A stretch of DNA of 64,000 nucleotides, taken from the NCBI RefSeq assembly GCF_002101295.1, contig NZ_CP020778.1:434001-498000 (forward strand), in the 5' to 3' direction. Under the pieces are notes generated by a model. It worked only from the letters and a program-made list of their open reading frames with translations. It was not told the origin of the DNA and did no database searches. Shown here piece after piece: positions 55,492 through 63,792 of the stretch. Position 1 is the stretch's first letter; every line of letters starts with the position of its first letter. Position numbers and translations under genes: made by a program. The stretch is from Candidatus Pelagibacter sp. RS40 (GTDB lineage Bacteria; Pseudomonadota; Alphaproteobacteria; Pelagibacterales; Pelagibacteraceae).

Positions 55492-56569
55492 TTTTAAATA
55501 TCAGTGACATCTGTTTTAAGAAAAATTTATTCTCTTTAACATTGCCTATTGTTAATCTTAAACAATTTTTTATTCCATATGCATACATCTCTCTTAATAT
55601 GATTCCTCTATTCTCAAGTTTTCTTGAGACAAAGTCTGATGAGAATTTACAGTTTTTAAAGTTTAGTAAAAAGAAATTTGCTGTAACCTCATTCGTGGTG
55701 ATGTCATATTTTTGTAACTCACTCTTAATTTTTTTACACCAATAAGTATTATGTTTTATAGAATTTTTTATATGTTTGTTGTCATATAAAGCCTCAACAG
55801 CACAATCTTGAGCAAATTTATTAACATTAAATGGTGGTTTAATTTTATAAAGTTCTTTAATTATTTTTTTGTCACCATACCCCCAACCAACTCTTAGTGC
55901 TGCAAGGCCATGAATTTTTGAGAATGTCCTTAAAATAAAAACATTGCTAGAATTTTTAAAAATATTTAAGCCTGGTGAGTAATCTTTGTTCATCATATAT
56001 TCAAAGTATGCATCATCGACAACCAGTAATATTTTCTTATTTAATTTTTTTCTTAATTTTAATAATTCTTTTTTTGTTAAATAGGTACCTGTAGGATTAT
56101 TTGGATTTGCTATAAAAACTATTTTTGTATTTTTACCTACTTTTTTCAAGATTTCGACCACAGAAACTTTAAAATTTACTTCTTTTGAAAAATTAACTTT
56201 AGCACCAACAATTTTTGCATAAATTCTGTACATTAAAAAACTGTACTGCGGGACAACTACTTCATCACCCTTATTAAGAAATAGTGTACATATCATTTGT
56301 ATTATTTCATCTGATCCTGCTCCACATATAATTTTTTCTTTATTTAAATTAAATTTCTTTGAAATAGTTTCTATTAATTTTTTAAACTTACTATCAGGAT
56401 ATTTTGAAATATTGCTCTTTCTATTCTTTAAGATATTTTTAACTCTTTCCCCTGCACCGAAAGCTGACTCATTTGCTGACAGTTTAATTACTTTTTTTTT
56501 AGAGCTTAATAATGACCTCCCTGGCTTGTAGGTGACGAGATCTATTTTCCTAAAATTTGATGCATTCAT
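55484..56569 (-). CDS. hisC: Histidinol-phosphate/aromatic aminotransferase
   Basis: The 361-residue PLP enzyme is a fold-type I aminotransferase. The PLP lysine is in RTFSKIHGLAALRVGWG, the NPNNPTGT motif is near residue 152, and the Asp-Tyr pair is in VVDDAYFEY. It serves histidine synthesis and, in this hisC-tyrA arrangement common in alphaproteobacteria, probably also transaminates prephenate or phenylpyruvate-type acids. It is divergent from the SAM-II/metX leader. Confidence 0.93.
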   Translation of the reverse strand: MNASNFRKIDLVTYKPGRSLLSSKKKVIKLSANESAFGAGERVKNILKNRKSNISKYPDSKFKKLIETISKKFNLNKEKIICGAGSDEIIQMICTLFLNKGDEVVVPQYSFLMYRIYAKIVGAKVNFSKEVNFKVSVVEILKKVGKNTKIVFIANPNNPTGTYLTKKELLKLRKKLNKKILLVVDDAYFEYMMNKDYSPGLNIFKNSSNVFILRTFSKIHGLAALRVGWGYGDKKIIKELYKIKPPFNVNKFAQDCAVEALYDNKHIKNSIKHNTYWCKKIKSELQKYDITTNEVTANFFLLNFKNCKFSSDFVSRKLENRGIILREMYAYGIKNCLRLTIGNVKENKFFLKQMSLIFKNV

Positions 56570-56633
56570 ATCGATAATTATTAAAGTGAATATTTATATA
56601 TTTAAACAAAAGAAGCAATCAATTCCAAAAAAA

Positions 56634-56660
56634 TTGACATGTAAATACCTATCTTGTAAA
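56634..56660 (+). promoter_or_regulatory. Probable promoter of the SAM-II/metX transcript
   Basis: A perfect -35 TTGACA (56634-56639) is followed after 15 bases by TGTAAA (56655-56660), a weak -10. Transcription would then begin at about 56666-56668, exactly where the SAM-II aptamer starts. Confidence 0.5.
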
Positions 56661-56665
56661 AGCTT

Positions 56666-56718
56666 TCTGCGCTGATTTAAACTGAATTGCGAGCGCTATA
56701 AAAAACCTGCTAAACAAG
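56666..56718 (+). ncRNA. SAM-II riboswitch upstream of metX
   Basis: P1 pairs GCGCT (56669-56673) with AGCGC (56692-56696). The conserved loop GATTTAA follows the 5' arm at 56674-56680. TTGC precedes the 3' arm, and the pseudoknot strand GCTAAA is at 56709-56714. This is the H-type pseudoknot of the SAM-II class, typical of alphaproteobacterial metA/metX leaders. Binding of S-adenosylmethionine should lower translation of metX. The ATG lies about 40 bases further downstream. Confidence 0.9.
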
Positions 56719-56756
56719 TTTTTTTACCTCTCAATTCATTAAATCTTAAATTTATT

Positions 56757-57890
56757 ATGAATAAGTTAAAACAGTTAAAAAATATTGTAATAACAAAACC
56801 ACAAAAATTAGATTGTGGAAAAGAGATTTCAAATTTTCCAATTTCATATGAGACATATGGGACTCTTAACGAAAAAAAAGATAATGCAATTTTAGTATTT
56901 CATGCATTGACAGGTGATCAATTTGCTTCTGAAAAAAATCCTATTACAAATAAAGATGGCTGGTGGAGTTACGCACTTGGATCAGGAAAAGCTATAGATA
57001 CAGAGAAATTTTTTGTCATATGCGCCAACGTAATTGGAGGATGTATGGGTTCATATGGTCCAAGCACAATAGATGAAGAAACAGGCAAACCCATAGGGAC
57101 AAATTTTCCTGTTATAACAATTAATGATATGGTTAATGCTCAATACAATCTACTAGAGCATTTTAAAATAGATAAATTATTTGCAGTTATCGGTGGGTCC
57201 ATGGGTGGTATGCAGGTATTACAATTTGTTTCAAATTTTCCGGATAAAGCACATATTGCAATACCGATTGCCTGTACATCTAGTCATTCTGCACAAAATA
57301 TTGCATTCAACGAACTTGGAAGACAAGCAATACTTGCTGATACTAATTGGAAAAATGGTTTGTATGAACAAAATAAAACAAGTCCTGATAAAGGTTTGGC
57401 TGTTGCTAGAATGGCAGCACATATTACTTATTTGTCGAAAAAAGGTCTCCAGGAAAAATTTGGTAGAAAGTTACAAGAGAGAGATGATTTGAAATTTAGT
57501 TTTGATGCAGATTTTCAAATTGAGAGTTATCTTAGATACCAAGGATCAGTTTTTGTAGATAGGTTTGATGCAAATAGTTACTTATATATAACTAGAGCAA
57601 TGGATTACTTCGATTTATCAAAACAATTTAATGGCAATCTATCAGCTGCTTTCAGTAATACGACTTCTAAATTTTTTGTAATTTCATTCACTTCAGATTG
57701 GCTATATCCAACTGCTGAAAATAGAGAGATAGTTATAGCGCTAAACGCAATTGGTGCAGATGTTGGTTTTGTAGAAATAGAGTCTGACAAAGGACACGAC
57801 TCTTTTCTTTTAGATGTACCAGATTTTTTAGATACTTTAGGGAACTATTTAAAAACAAACTATAAAACTGTGAATGAAAAAAGAATTTAA
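56757..57890 (+). CDS. metX: Homoserine O-acetyltransferase
   Basis: The 377-residue alpha/beta-hydrolase-fold enzyme acylates homoserine to start methionine synthesis. The nucleophile is Ser148 in GGSMGGMQ. The acid is in SFTSDWLYP and the histidine in DKGHDSFLL. The GCMGSYGPSTIDEETGKPIG segment is typical of MetX. It is under a SAM-II riboswitch, so methionine/SAM status should set its expression. metW overlaps its end by 17 bases, the normal metX-metW pair. Confidence 0.97.
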   Translation: MNKLKQLKNIVITKPQKLDCGKEISNFPISYETYGTLNEKKDNAILVFHALTGDQFASEKNPITNKDGWWSYALGSGKAIDTEKFFVICANVIGGCMGSYGPSTIDEETGKPIGTNFPVITINDMVNAQYNLLEHFKIDKLFAVIGGSMGGMQVLQFVSNFPDKAHIAIPIACTSSHSAQNIAFNELGRQAILADTNWKNGLYEQNKTSPDKGLAVARMAAHITYLSKKGLQEKFGRKLQERDDLKFSFDADFQIESYLRYQGSVFVDRFDANSYLYITRAMDYFDLSKQFNGNLSAAFSNTTSKFFVISFTSDWLYPTAENREIVIALNAIGADVGFVEIESDKGHDSFLLDVPDFLDTLGNYLKTNYKTVNEKRI

Positions 57891-58470
57891 AGTTATTTCG
57901 GAGCTAATATTACAAAATTCCAAAGTTTTAGATGTTGGATGCGGCGATGGAGAATTAATGAAGTTTCTTAAGGATAATAAAACTTCAAAAATACGTGGTT
58001 TAGAAATTTCAAAAAATAGGGTTCAAAATTGCCTATCAAAAGGTTTGACTGTAATAGAAGGAAATGCAGAAAATGACTTACAACAATTCCCAAATAATTC
58101 ATTCGATTTTGTTATTTTAAGTCAGACGCTTCAAGCTTTCTTAGATCCTGAAAAAGTTATCTCCGAGCTTTTGAGAGTTGGTAAAAAAGCAATTGTTACT
58201 ATACCAAACTTTGGTTACTGGAAAGTTCGTCTTAATTTATTAATCAAGGGCACAATGCCAGTTACAGAAAACCTTCCTAATGAATGGTATAATACACCTA
58301 ATTTGCATATGTGTACTTTAAGGGATTTTTTCAATTTTTGTTCAAAAAGAGAAATAAAAATTTTTAAATCTTTAGCATTAAAAAATGATAAAACTCTAAA
58401 TTTAAGTTCTAAAAATTTAGCATGGAGAAATTTAGAATCGCAATTAGGTATTTTTTTAATAGAGAAATAA
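57874..58470 (+). CDS. metW: MetW methyltransferase-fold partner of MetX
   Basis: The 198-residue protein has a SAM-methyltransferase fold with VLDVGCGDGE at residues 18-27, SQTLQAF near 90, and the conserved TIPNFGYWKVRLNLL and NEWYNTPNLHMCTLRDF segments. MetW is required with MetX for homoserine acylation in many proteobacteria. Its ATG lies inside metX, so translation is coupled. It is followed without a gap by the glyoxalase II gene. Confidence 0.95.
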   Translation: MKKEFKVISELILQNSKVLDVGCGDGELMKFLKDNKTSKIRGLEISKNRVQNCLSKGLTVIEGNAENDLQQFPNNSFDFVILSQTLQAFLDPEKVISELLRVGKKAIVTIPNFGYWKVRLNLLIKGTMPVTENLPNEWYNTPNLHMCTLRDFFNFCSKREIKIFKSLALKNDKTLNLSSKNLAWRNLESQLGIFLIEK

Positions 58471-59187
58471 ATGAATGTTGAGATTATAAAATGTCTAGAA
58501 GATAATTATTCTTATTTAATTATAGACAGTAAAAAAAATGCATGTGTTGTAGACCCAAGTGAAGAAGGACCAGTAATTGCTTCTATAGAAAGTAATCAAG
58601 CTAATTTAAAGTTTATATTAAACACGCATCATCATTTTGATCATATTGGAGGAAATTTAAATTTAAAAAAGAAATATAATGCCAAAGTAATAGGATATGT
58701 AGAAGATAAACATAGAATACCAGGAATGGATATAGAGTTGAAGGACAAAGAGATTTGGAGCAAAGATGAATTTAGTTTTCAAGTATTCCATATACCAGGA
58801 CATACTTCTGGGCACATATGTTTCTATTTTAAAAAAGAAAAATTATTATTCACTGGAGATACATTATTCTCTTTAGGATGTGGTAGAATATTTGAAGGTA
58901 CATATGAACAAATGTTTTCCTCGCTTCAAATATTTAAAAATTTCCCTAAAGATACAAAAATATTCTGTGGACATGAATACACAATGAAAAATGCAGAGTT
59001 TTGTAAAATTCAAGATCAACAAAATGAGAAGTTAAACAAAAAATTTGAAAAAATAAAAAATTTATTAGACAAAGGATTACCAACTATTCCAACCACAATT
59101 GAGGACGAGCTAGATTGCAACATTTTTTTAAAATCTGAAGATTTGGAAACATTTTCAAAATTGAGAGATTTAAAGGATAATTTCTAA
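58471..59187 (+). CDS. gloB: Hydroxyacylglutathione hydrolase (glyoxalase II)
   Basis: The 238-residue metallo-beta-lactamase-fold enzyme hydrolyses S-lactoylglutathione in methylglyoxal detoxification. The metal motif THHHFDH is at residues 52-58. Further ligands lie in HIPGHTSGHI, FTGDTLFSLGCGRIFEG and the C-terminal CGHEYT. It directly follows metW. The gene before the ribosomal L21 promoter ends the met unit. Confidence 0.95.
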   Translation: MNVEIIKCLEDNYSYLIIDSKKNACVVDPSEEGPVIASIESNQANLKFILNTHHHFDHIGGNLNLKKKYNAKVIGYVEDKHRIPGMDIELKDKEIWSKDEFSFQVFHIPGHTSGHICFYFKKEKLLFTGDTLFSLGCGRIFEGTYEQMFSSLQIFKNFPKDTKIFCGHEYTMKNAEFCKIQDQQNEKLNKKFEKIKNLLDKGLPTIPTTIEDELDCNIFLKSEDLETFSKLRDLKDNF

Positions 59188-59197
59188 GTTATTCAGC

Positions 59198-59225
59198 TTG
59201 ACTATGATTTGACCCTGACTATATT
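59198..59225 (+). promoter_or_regulatory. Sigma-70 type promoter for rplU-rpmA
   Basis: TTGACT at 59198-59203 and TATATT at 59220-59225 are separated by 16 bases. The start point would be about 20 bases before the rplU ATG. It is one of the better housekeeping promoters in the window. Confidence 0.6.
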
Positions 59226-59251
59226 GCTGTTTATAAAAATTAGGACTAACT

Positions 59252-59656
59252 ATGTCATTCGCAGTAATAAAAACAGGTGGAAAACAGTATAAGGTGCAAG
59301 CTGGCGAAATAATTAAGATTGAAAGATTAGAAGATTCGAAACCTGAAACTAAATTAGAATTTAACGAAGTTTTAGCTTACGGAGACGATAAAAACCTTGA
59401 ATTAGGAGAACCAACTATTTCAGGAGCTAAAGTTGAAGCTGACTTAATTAAAAATGGAAAAAATAGAACGGTATTAATTTTTAAAAAAAGAAGAAGAAAA
59501 AACTCTAGAAGAAAAAATGGACATAGACAGCAGTTTTCTTTAATTAGAATAAATAAAATTTTTGCTAAGGATGGAAAGATAATTTCAGAGGCGGAAATAA
59601 AAAAGGAAGCTTCAAAAGAAATAAAAACTCAAACTAAGGAAGTTTCAAATAAATAG
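59252..59656 (+). CDS. rplU: 50S ribosomal protein L21
   Basis: The 134-residue protein starts SFAVIKTGGKQYKVQAGEIIKIE, the standard L21 N-terminus, and has the basic FKKRRRKNSRRKNGHRQQFSLIRI region. About 30 extra C-terminal residues, rich in Lys/Glu (KKEASKEIKTQTKEVSNK), extend it beyond the usual 103 or so; such tails occur in alphaproteobacteria. It is followed by rpmA after 7 bases in the conserved rplU-rpmA-obgE order. Confidence 0.97.
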   Translation: MSFAVIKTGGKQYKVQAGEIIKIERLEDSKPETKLEFNEVLAYGDDKNLELGEPTISGAKVEADLIKNGKNRTVLIFKKRRRKNSRRKNGHRQQFSLIRINKIFAKDGKIISEAEIKKEASKEIKTQTKEVSNK

Positions 59657-59663
59657 GTAAACT

Positions 59664-59918
59664 ATGGCAACAAAAAAAGCTGGTGGATCGTCAAGGAATG
59701 GTAGAGATAGTGCTGGACGTAGGCTCGGAGTAAAAAAATATGGTGGCCAGTTTGTTGTTCCTGGAAATATAATAGTAAGACAAAGAGGAACAAAAATTTT
59801 CCCTGGAGAAAATGTAGGGATGGGAAAAGATCACTCAATTTTTTCTGTAGTTAAAGGTAAAGTAGAATTTAAAAAAAGTAAGTCAGATAGAACTTACGTA
59901 TCTGTAAAACCCAATTAA
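59664..59918 (+). CDS. rpmA: 50S ribosomal protein L27
   Basis: The 84-residue protein has the full L27 pattern: N-terminus [21 protein letters not shown] reaching to the peptidyl-transferase centre, and the core [28 protein letters not shown]. There is no cleavable N-terminal extension of the Firmicutes type. It lies between rplU and obgE with gaps of 7 and 28 bases. Confidence 0.98.
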   Translation: MATKKAGGSSRNGRDSAGRRLGVKKYGGQFVVPGNIIVRQRGTKIFPGENVGMGKDHSIFSVVKGKVEFKKSKSDRTYVSVKPN

Positions 59919-59946
59919 ATCTCACAACTCCTAACATAGTTGTATC

Positions 59947-60930
59947 ATGAAATTTTTAGATCAAGTAAAGATATATGTAAAAGCTGGCGATGGCGGATCG
60001 GGATCACCTAGTTTCAGAAGAGAAAAATTTGTTGAGTTTGGAGGTCCTGATGGTGGAGACGGTGGTAAAGGCGGTTCTGTAGTACTTACATCTGAAAGAA
60101 ACTTAAACACGCTTATAGACTTTCGTTATCAACAACACTTTAAAGCACAAAGAGGTGGCGATGGTAGTGGAAAAAACAAAACAGGGAAAGGTGGTGAAGT
60201 TCTTTTTCTAAAAGTTCCTGTCGGTACACAAGTATTTGAGGAAGATAACAAAACTTTAATCTATGATTTTAAAAATGAAAATGAAGAATTTGTTGTTGCT
60301 ATAGGAGGAAAGGGAGGATTTGGGAATACAAGATTCAAATCTTCAACTAATCGTGCTCCAAAAAAATTTACTAAGGGATCTAAAGGAGAGGAATTTTGGA
60401 TATGGCTTCAACTCAAAACTATTGCTGATATAGGAATTATAGGACTTCCTAATGCTGGTAAATCTAGTCTACTTGCCTCCATAACAAGTGCCAACCCAAA
60501 AATAGCAAATTACAAATTTACCACATTAAATCCAAACTTAGGTGTCACAATTTATGATGATAAAGAAATAACACTGGCAGATATACCTGGTCTAATAGAA
60601 GGAGCACATACAGGAACTGGCTTAGGTATTAAGTTTTTAAAACATATAGAAAGATGTAAATCTCTATTACATTTAATAGACATTACAGAAAACAATCTTG
60701 AGGAATCATATAATCAAGTAAGAAATGAATTGGGCGAGTATAGTAGTGATCTCTTGAAAAAAGATGAATTAATAGTTTTAAACAAGATAGATTTATTGGA
60801 TGAAATAGAAATAAATGAAAAAGTAAAAAATTTTAAAAAAAAAACAAAAAAAAATGTATTACTATTATCTACACTTAGAAAAGACGCATTAATGAAAGTC
60901 AAAGCTAAATTAATAAATTATGTATCTTAA
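59947..60930 (+). CDS. obgE: GTPase Obg/CgtA
   Basis: The 327-residue protein has the glycine-rich Obg fold (residues 1-158, with GPDGGDGGKGG) and a G domain with G1 GLPNAGKSS and G3 DIPGLIEGAHTGTGLG. NKIDLL (G4) lies near residue 278. It binds the 50S subunit and links ribosome assembly to growth and stringent response. It is the short form without the acidic C-terminal tail of E. coli ObgE. It overlaps proB by 11 bases. Confidence 0.97.
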   Translation: MKFLDQVKIYVKAGDGGSGSPSFRREKFVEFGGPDGGDGGKGGSVVLTSERNLNTLIDFRYQQHFKAQRGGDGSGKNKTGKGGEVLFLKVPVGTQVFEEDNKTLIYDFKNENEEFVVAIGGKGGFGNTRFKSSTNRAPKKFTKGSKGEEFWIWLQLKTIADIGIIGLPNAGKSSLLASITSANPKIANYKFTTLNPNLGVTIYDDKEITLADIPGLIEGAHTGTGLGIKFLKHIERCKSLLHLIDITENNLEESYNQVRNELGEYSSDLLKKDELIVLNKIDLLDEIEINEKVKNFKKKTKKNVLLLSTLRKDALMKVKAKLINYVS

Positions 60931-62026
60931 AGACTCAAAGACTGTTGTTGTAAAAATTGGCTCTTCTCTTCTTATTGATAAAGATCAAAAAATAAGGGTA
61001 AAATGGTTAAGTGAATTTGCAAAAGATATCAAAAATTTAAAAAATTTAAAAAAAAACATAATTATTGTTAGCTCAGGCGCTATAGCGCTTGGCTGTAAAA
61101 AACTTAAATTAAGTAAAAAAAATCTAAAATTAGATAAAAGTCAGGCTGTGGCATCAATTGGACAAATCGAATTAATGAATTTGTTTAAAGAATTTTTCAG
61201 TCCAAAAAAAATTAATCTTTCACAAATATTGTTAACTCTTGAGGATACTGAGAAAAGAAGAAGAGCAATTAATGCTAAAAGAACATTTGAGAATCTATTT
61301 AATTTAGGTTTTGTCCCAATAGTTAATGAGAATGATAGCATCGCAACATCTGAGATTAAATATGGTGACAATGACAGATTAGCTTCAAGAGTTGCACAAA
61401 TTTCAGGTGCTGATTGTTTAATCTTATTATCTGATGTTGAAGGATTATACACAAAAAATCCAAAAATAAATAAAGAAGCAATATTAATAAAAGAAATAAG
61501 CACTATTGATGATAAGATTGAAAAAATTGCAACGAAAAGTATAAGTGAGCACGGAACTGGCGGCATGAAGACTAAGATTGATGCAGCAAAGGTTTGCCAG
61601 CTTTCAGGATGTCATATGGCAATTGCAAATGGTTTAGTTCATAGACCTATTCAAAAAATTTTATCAGATAATAATTGTACTTGGTTTTTGCCAAATATAT
61701 CAAAATTAGACGCTAGAAAAAAATGGATTATAAGTTCTATTTCTCCAAAAGGAGATGTAATAATTGATGATGGTGCTTTAAACGCCCTAAGAAAAGGCAA
61801 GAGTTTGTTGGCTGCTGGTATTAAAACCGTTAGAGGAAATTTTAATAAAGGAGATCATATTAAAATTTTAGATAAAAACATGAATGAATTTGCTCGTGGC
61901 TTGAGTAGCTTCACATCGGCTGAAATAAGTAAAATTAAGGGGCAACATTCAAACACAATTTCAAGTTTATTGGGATATGTTTCAAAATCAGAAGTTATTC
62001 ATAAAGATGATATGGTTAGAATATAA
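60920..62026 (+). CDS. proB: Glutamate 5-kinase
   Basis: The 368-residue enzyme phosphorylates glutamate as the first step of proline synthesis. The amino-acid-kinase domain has VVKIGSSLL (residues 9-17), SSGAIALG near 51, and NENDSIATSEIKYGDNDRLAS. SEHGTGGMKTKIDAA follows, and a C-terminal PUA domain spans about 275-365. It starts within the obgE end and its stop overlaps the proA start by one base. Feedback inhibition by proline is typical for the family. Confidence 0.96.
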   Translation: MYLKDSKTVVVKIGSSLLIDKDQKIRVKWLSEFAKDIKNLKNLKKNIIIVSSGAIALGCKKLKLSKKNLKLDKSQAVASIGQIELMNLFKEFFSPKKINLSQILLTLEDTEKRRRAINAKRTFENLFNLGFVPIVNENDSIATSEIKYGDNDRLASRVAQISGADCLILLSDVEGLYTKNPKINKEAILIKEISTIDDKIEKIATKSISEHGTGGMKTKIDAAKVCQLSGCHMAIANGLVHRPIQKILSDNNCTWFLPNISKLDARKKWIISSISPKGDVIIDDGALNALRKGKSLLAAGIKTVRGNFNKGDHIKILDKNMNEFARGLSSFTSAEISKIKGQHSNTISSLLGYVSKSEVIHKDDMVRI

Positions 62027-63270
62027 TGAGTAAATATTTAATAAAATTAGGACAAAATTCAAAAAAAGCACATAAAATTATAGATACTAAAATTAAAAAT
62101 AATGTCCTTAAAAGTTTTGTAAAACTAATTTTTAAAAATAAAAATAAAATTCTACTAGAAAATTTAAAAGATATAAGATACGCAAAGAAAAAAGGTCTTA
62201 AAAAAAATTTAGTTAATAGATTAGAGCTTAACAATGAGAAACTTAATTCAATAATAGAGGCAATTAAAACTGTTATAAAACTAAAAGATCCAGTCAATTA
62301 CGAATTGAGCAAGTGGACAAGACCTAATGGGTTAAAAATTAAAAAAGTAAGCATACCAATTGGAGTTATTGGGGTGATTTATGAGAGCAGACCAAATGTT
62401 ACTGCAGATGTATCGACTTTATGTTTCAAATCTGGAAATTGTGTCATTTTAAGAGGGGGATCAGAAGCTTATTTTACCAATAAAATTTTAGCTAACTATT
62501 TTCGAACTTGTCTAACTAAACACAAAATAGATAAAAATTTTGTTCAATTTATCGAAAAGAAAGATAGGAAACTTGTGGATTTTATGCTCTCAAAAATGAG
62601 TCAATATATCGATGTAGTAATACCCAGGGGAGGTAAAAATTTAGTCAAGAAAGTTCAAGAATTATCAAATGTTGCAGTAATAGGTCATTTGGAAGGTATT
62701 TGTCATACTTACATAGATAAAGATGCAAATTTAAGTATGGCAAAAAAAATTGTTAAAAATGCAAAAATGAGAAACACAAGTATTTGTGGCGCCACAGAAA
62801 CCCTCTTGATACACAAAAATAAACTAAAAAATATCAACGAAATATTAGAAGACTTAACAAAAAGTGGTTGTAAGATTTATGGTGATAAAACTATAAAAAA
62901 AAATTTTTCTGGAAAAACGTTAATAGCAAATAATAAAACTTGGTCTACTGAACATTTATCATCAAAAATATCAGTCAAAGTTGTTCAAAATATTTTAGAA
63001 GCTATTGGACATATAAACAAATATGGGACTATGCATACAGATGCTATTATTACGAATAATAACAGGACAGCAAAATATTTTATTAAAAGTGTAAATAGCT
63101 CTATAGCAATTCAAAATACTTCTACACAATTTGCAGACGGGGGTGAATTTGGATTTGGTGGAGAAGTTGGAATTTCAACAAATAAATTGCCTCCAAGAGG
63201 GCCTGTTGGTCTAAACCAACTTGTAAGTTACAAATACGAAATATATGGTTCAGGCCAAATTAGAAAGTAA
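62026..63270 (+). CDS. proA: Glutamate-5-semialdehyde dehydrogenase (gamma-glutamyl phosphate reductase)
   Basis: The 414-residue NADPH enzyme reduces gamma-glutamyl phosphate to the semialdehyde for proline. Diagnostic pieces are GVIGVIYESRPNVTADVSTLC (the Glu/Arg/Asn contact loop), VILRGGSEA and VIPRGGKNLV. The catalytic cysteine lies in RNTSICGATET, and the C-terminus has ADGGEFGFGGEVGIST with KLPPRGPVGL. It is coupled to proB and overlaps nadD by 26 bases. Confidence 0.97.
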   Translation: MSKYLIKLGQNSKKAHKIIDTKIKNNVLKSFVKLIFKNKNKILLENLKDIRYAKKKGLKKNLVNRLELNNEKLNSIIEAIKTVIKLKDPVNYELSKWTRPNGLKIKKVSIPIGVIGVIYESRPNVTADVSTLCFKSGNCVILRGGSEAYFTNKILANYFRTCLTKHKIDKNFVQFIEKKDRKLVDFMLSKMSQYIDVVIPRGGKNLVKKVQELSNVAVIGHLEGICHTYIDKDANLSMAKKIVKNAKMRNTSICGATETLLIHKNKLKNINEILEDLTKSGCKIYGDKTIKKNFSGKTLIANNKTWSTEHLSSKISVKVVQNILEAIGHINKYGTMHTDAIITNNNRTAKYFIKSVNSSIAIQNTSTQFADGGEFGFGGEVGISTNKLPPRGPVGLNQLVSYKYEIYGSGQIRK

Positions 63271-63775
63271 AAAAAGAATTGGCATTCTTGGTGGAACATT
63301 TGATCCCGCGCACATCGGACATATTAAAATTAGTAAAGTTGCAAAAAAAATTTTAAAACTTGACAAAATTATATGGGCAATAACAAGCAAGAATCCTTTC
63401 AAAAATGAAAGTTCAATTAATATAAATAAAAGAATAGCATTTGCTAGAAAAATAAATTTAAAGAATAAATTTATAGAAGTTAAGTTTTTTGAAAAAAAAA
63501 TAAAATCTAATAAAACTATTCATTTAATTAAATTTTTAAAAAAAAAATCCAATGAATTATATTTTATTATTGGTGCAGATAACTTGATTAATCTTCATAA
63601 GTGGAAAAGTTACAAAGAAATTTTAAAGATATGTAAAATAATAGTTTTTGATAGAGATGGTTATAAAACCAAAGCCATTAAATCCCCCGTTTATAAAAAA
63701 TATAACAGGAAAAGCGTTGAATTTATTAAATTTAATAAAGTCAAAATTTCATCTTCTCAATTAAGAAAAATTTGA
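63245..63775 (+). CDS. nadD: Nicotinate-nucleotide adenylyltransferase
   Basis: The 176-residue enzyme makes deamido-NAD from nicotinate mononucleotide and ATP. The nucleotidyltransferase motif GGTFDPAHIGH is at residues 16-26, and the C-terminal ISSSQLRK(I) equals the ISST-x-R motif. IIGADNLINLHKWKSYKEI is the family's core segment. The chosen ATG at 63245 lies inside proA; the first 10 residues before KRIGILGG are not essential, so a shorter alternative start is possible. Order proA-nadD-rsfS is common in alphaproteobacteria. Confidence 0.95.
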   Translation: MVQAKLESKKRIGILGGTFDPAHIGHIKISKVAKKILKLDKIIWAITSKNPFKNESSININKRIAFARKINLKNKFIEVKFFEKKIKSNKTIHLIKFLKKKSNELYFIIGADNLINLHKWKSYKEILKICKIIVFDRDGYKTKAIKSPVYKKYNRKSVEFIKFNKVKISSSQLRKI

Positions 63776-63792
63776 TACTCTAAATTTAATTA

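Noticed and set aside
56703..56726. A possible terminator hairpin AAACCTG/CAAGTTT plus T run at the 3' end of the SAM-II riboswitch
   Set aside because: The stem has an internal C-A mismatch, and it uses the pseudoknot strand, so SAM binding would prevent rather than promote it. That contradicts the expected repression by SAM, so I do not annotate it.
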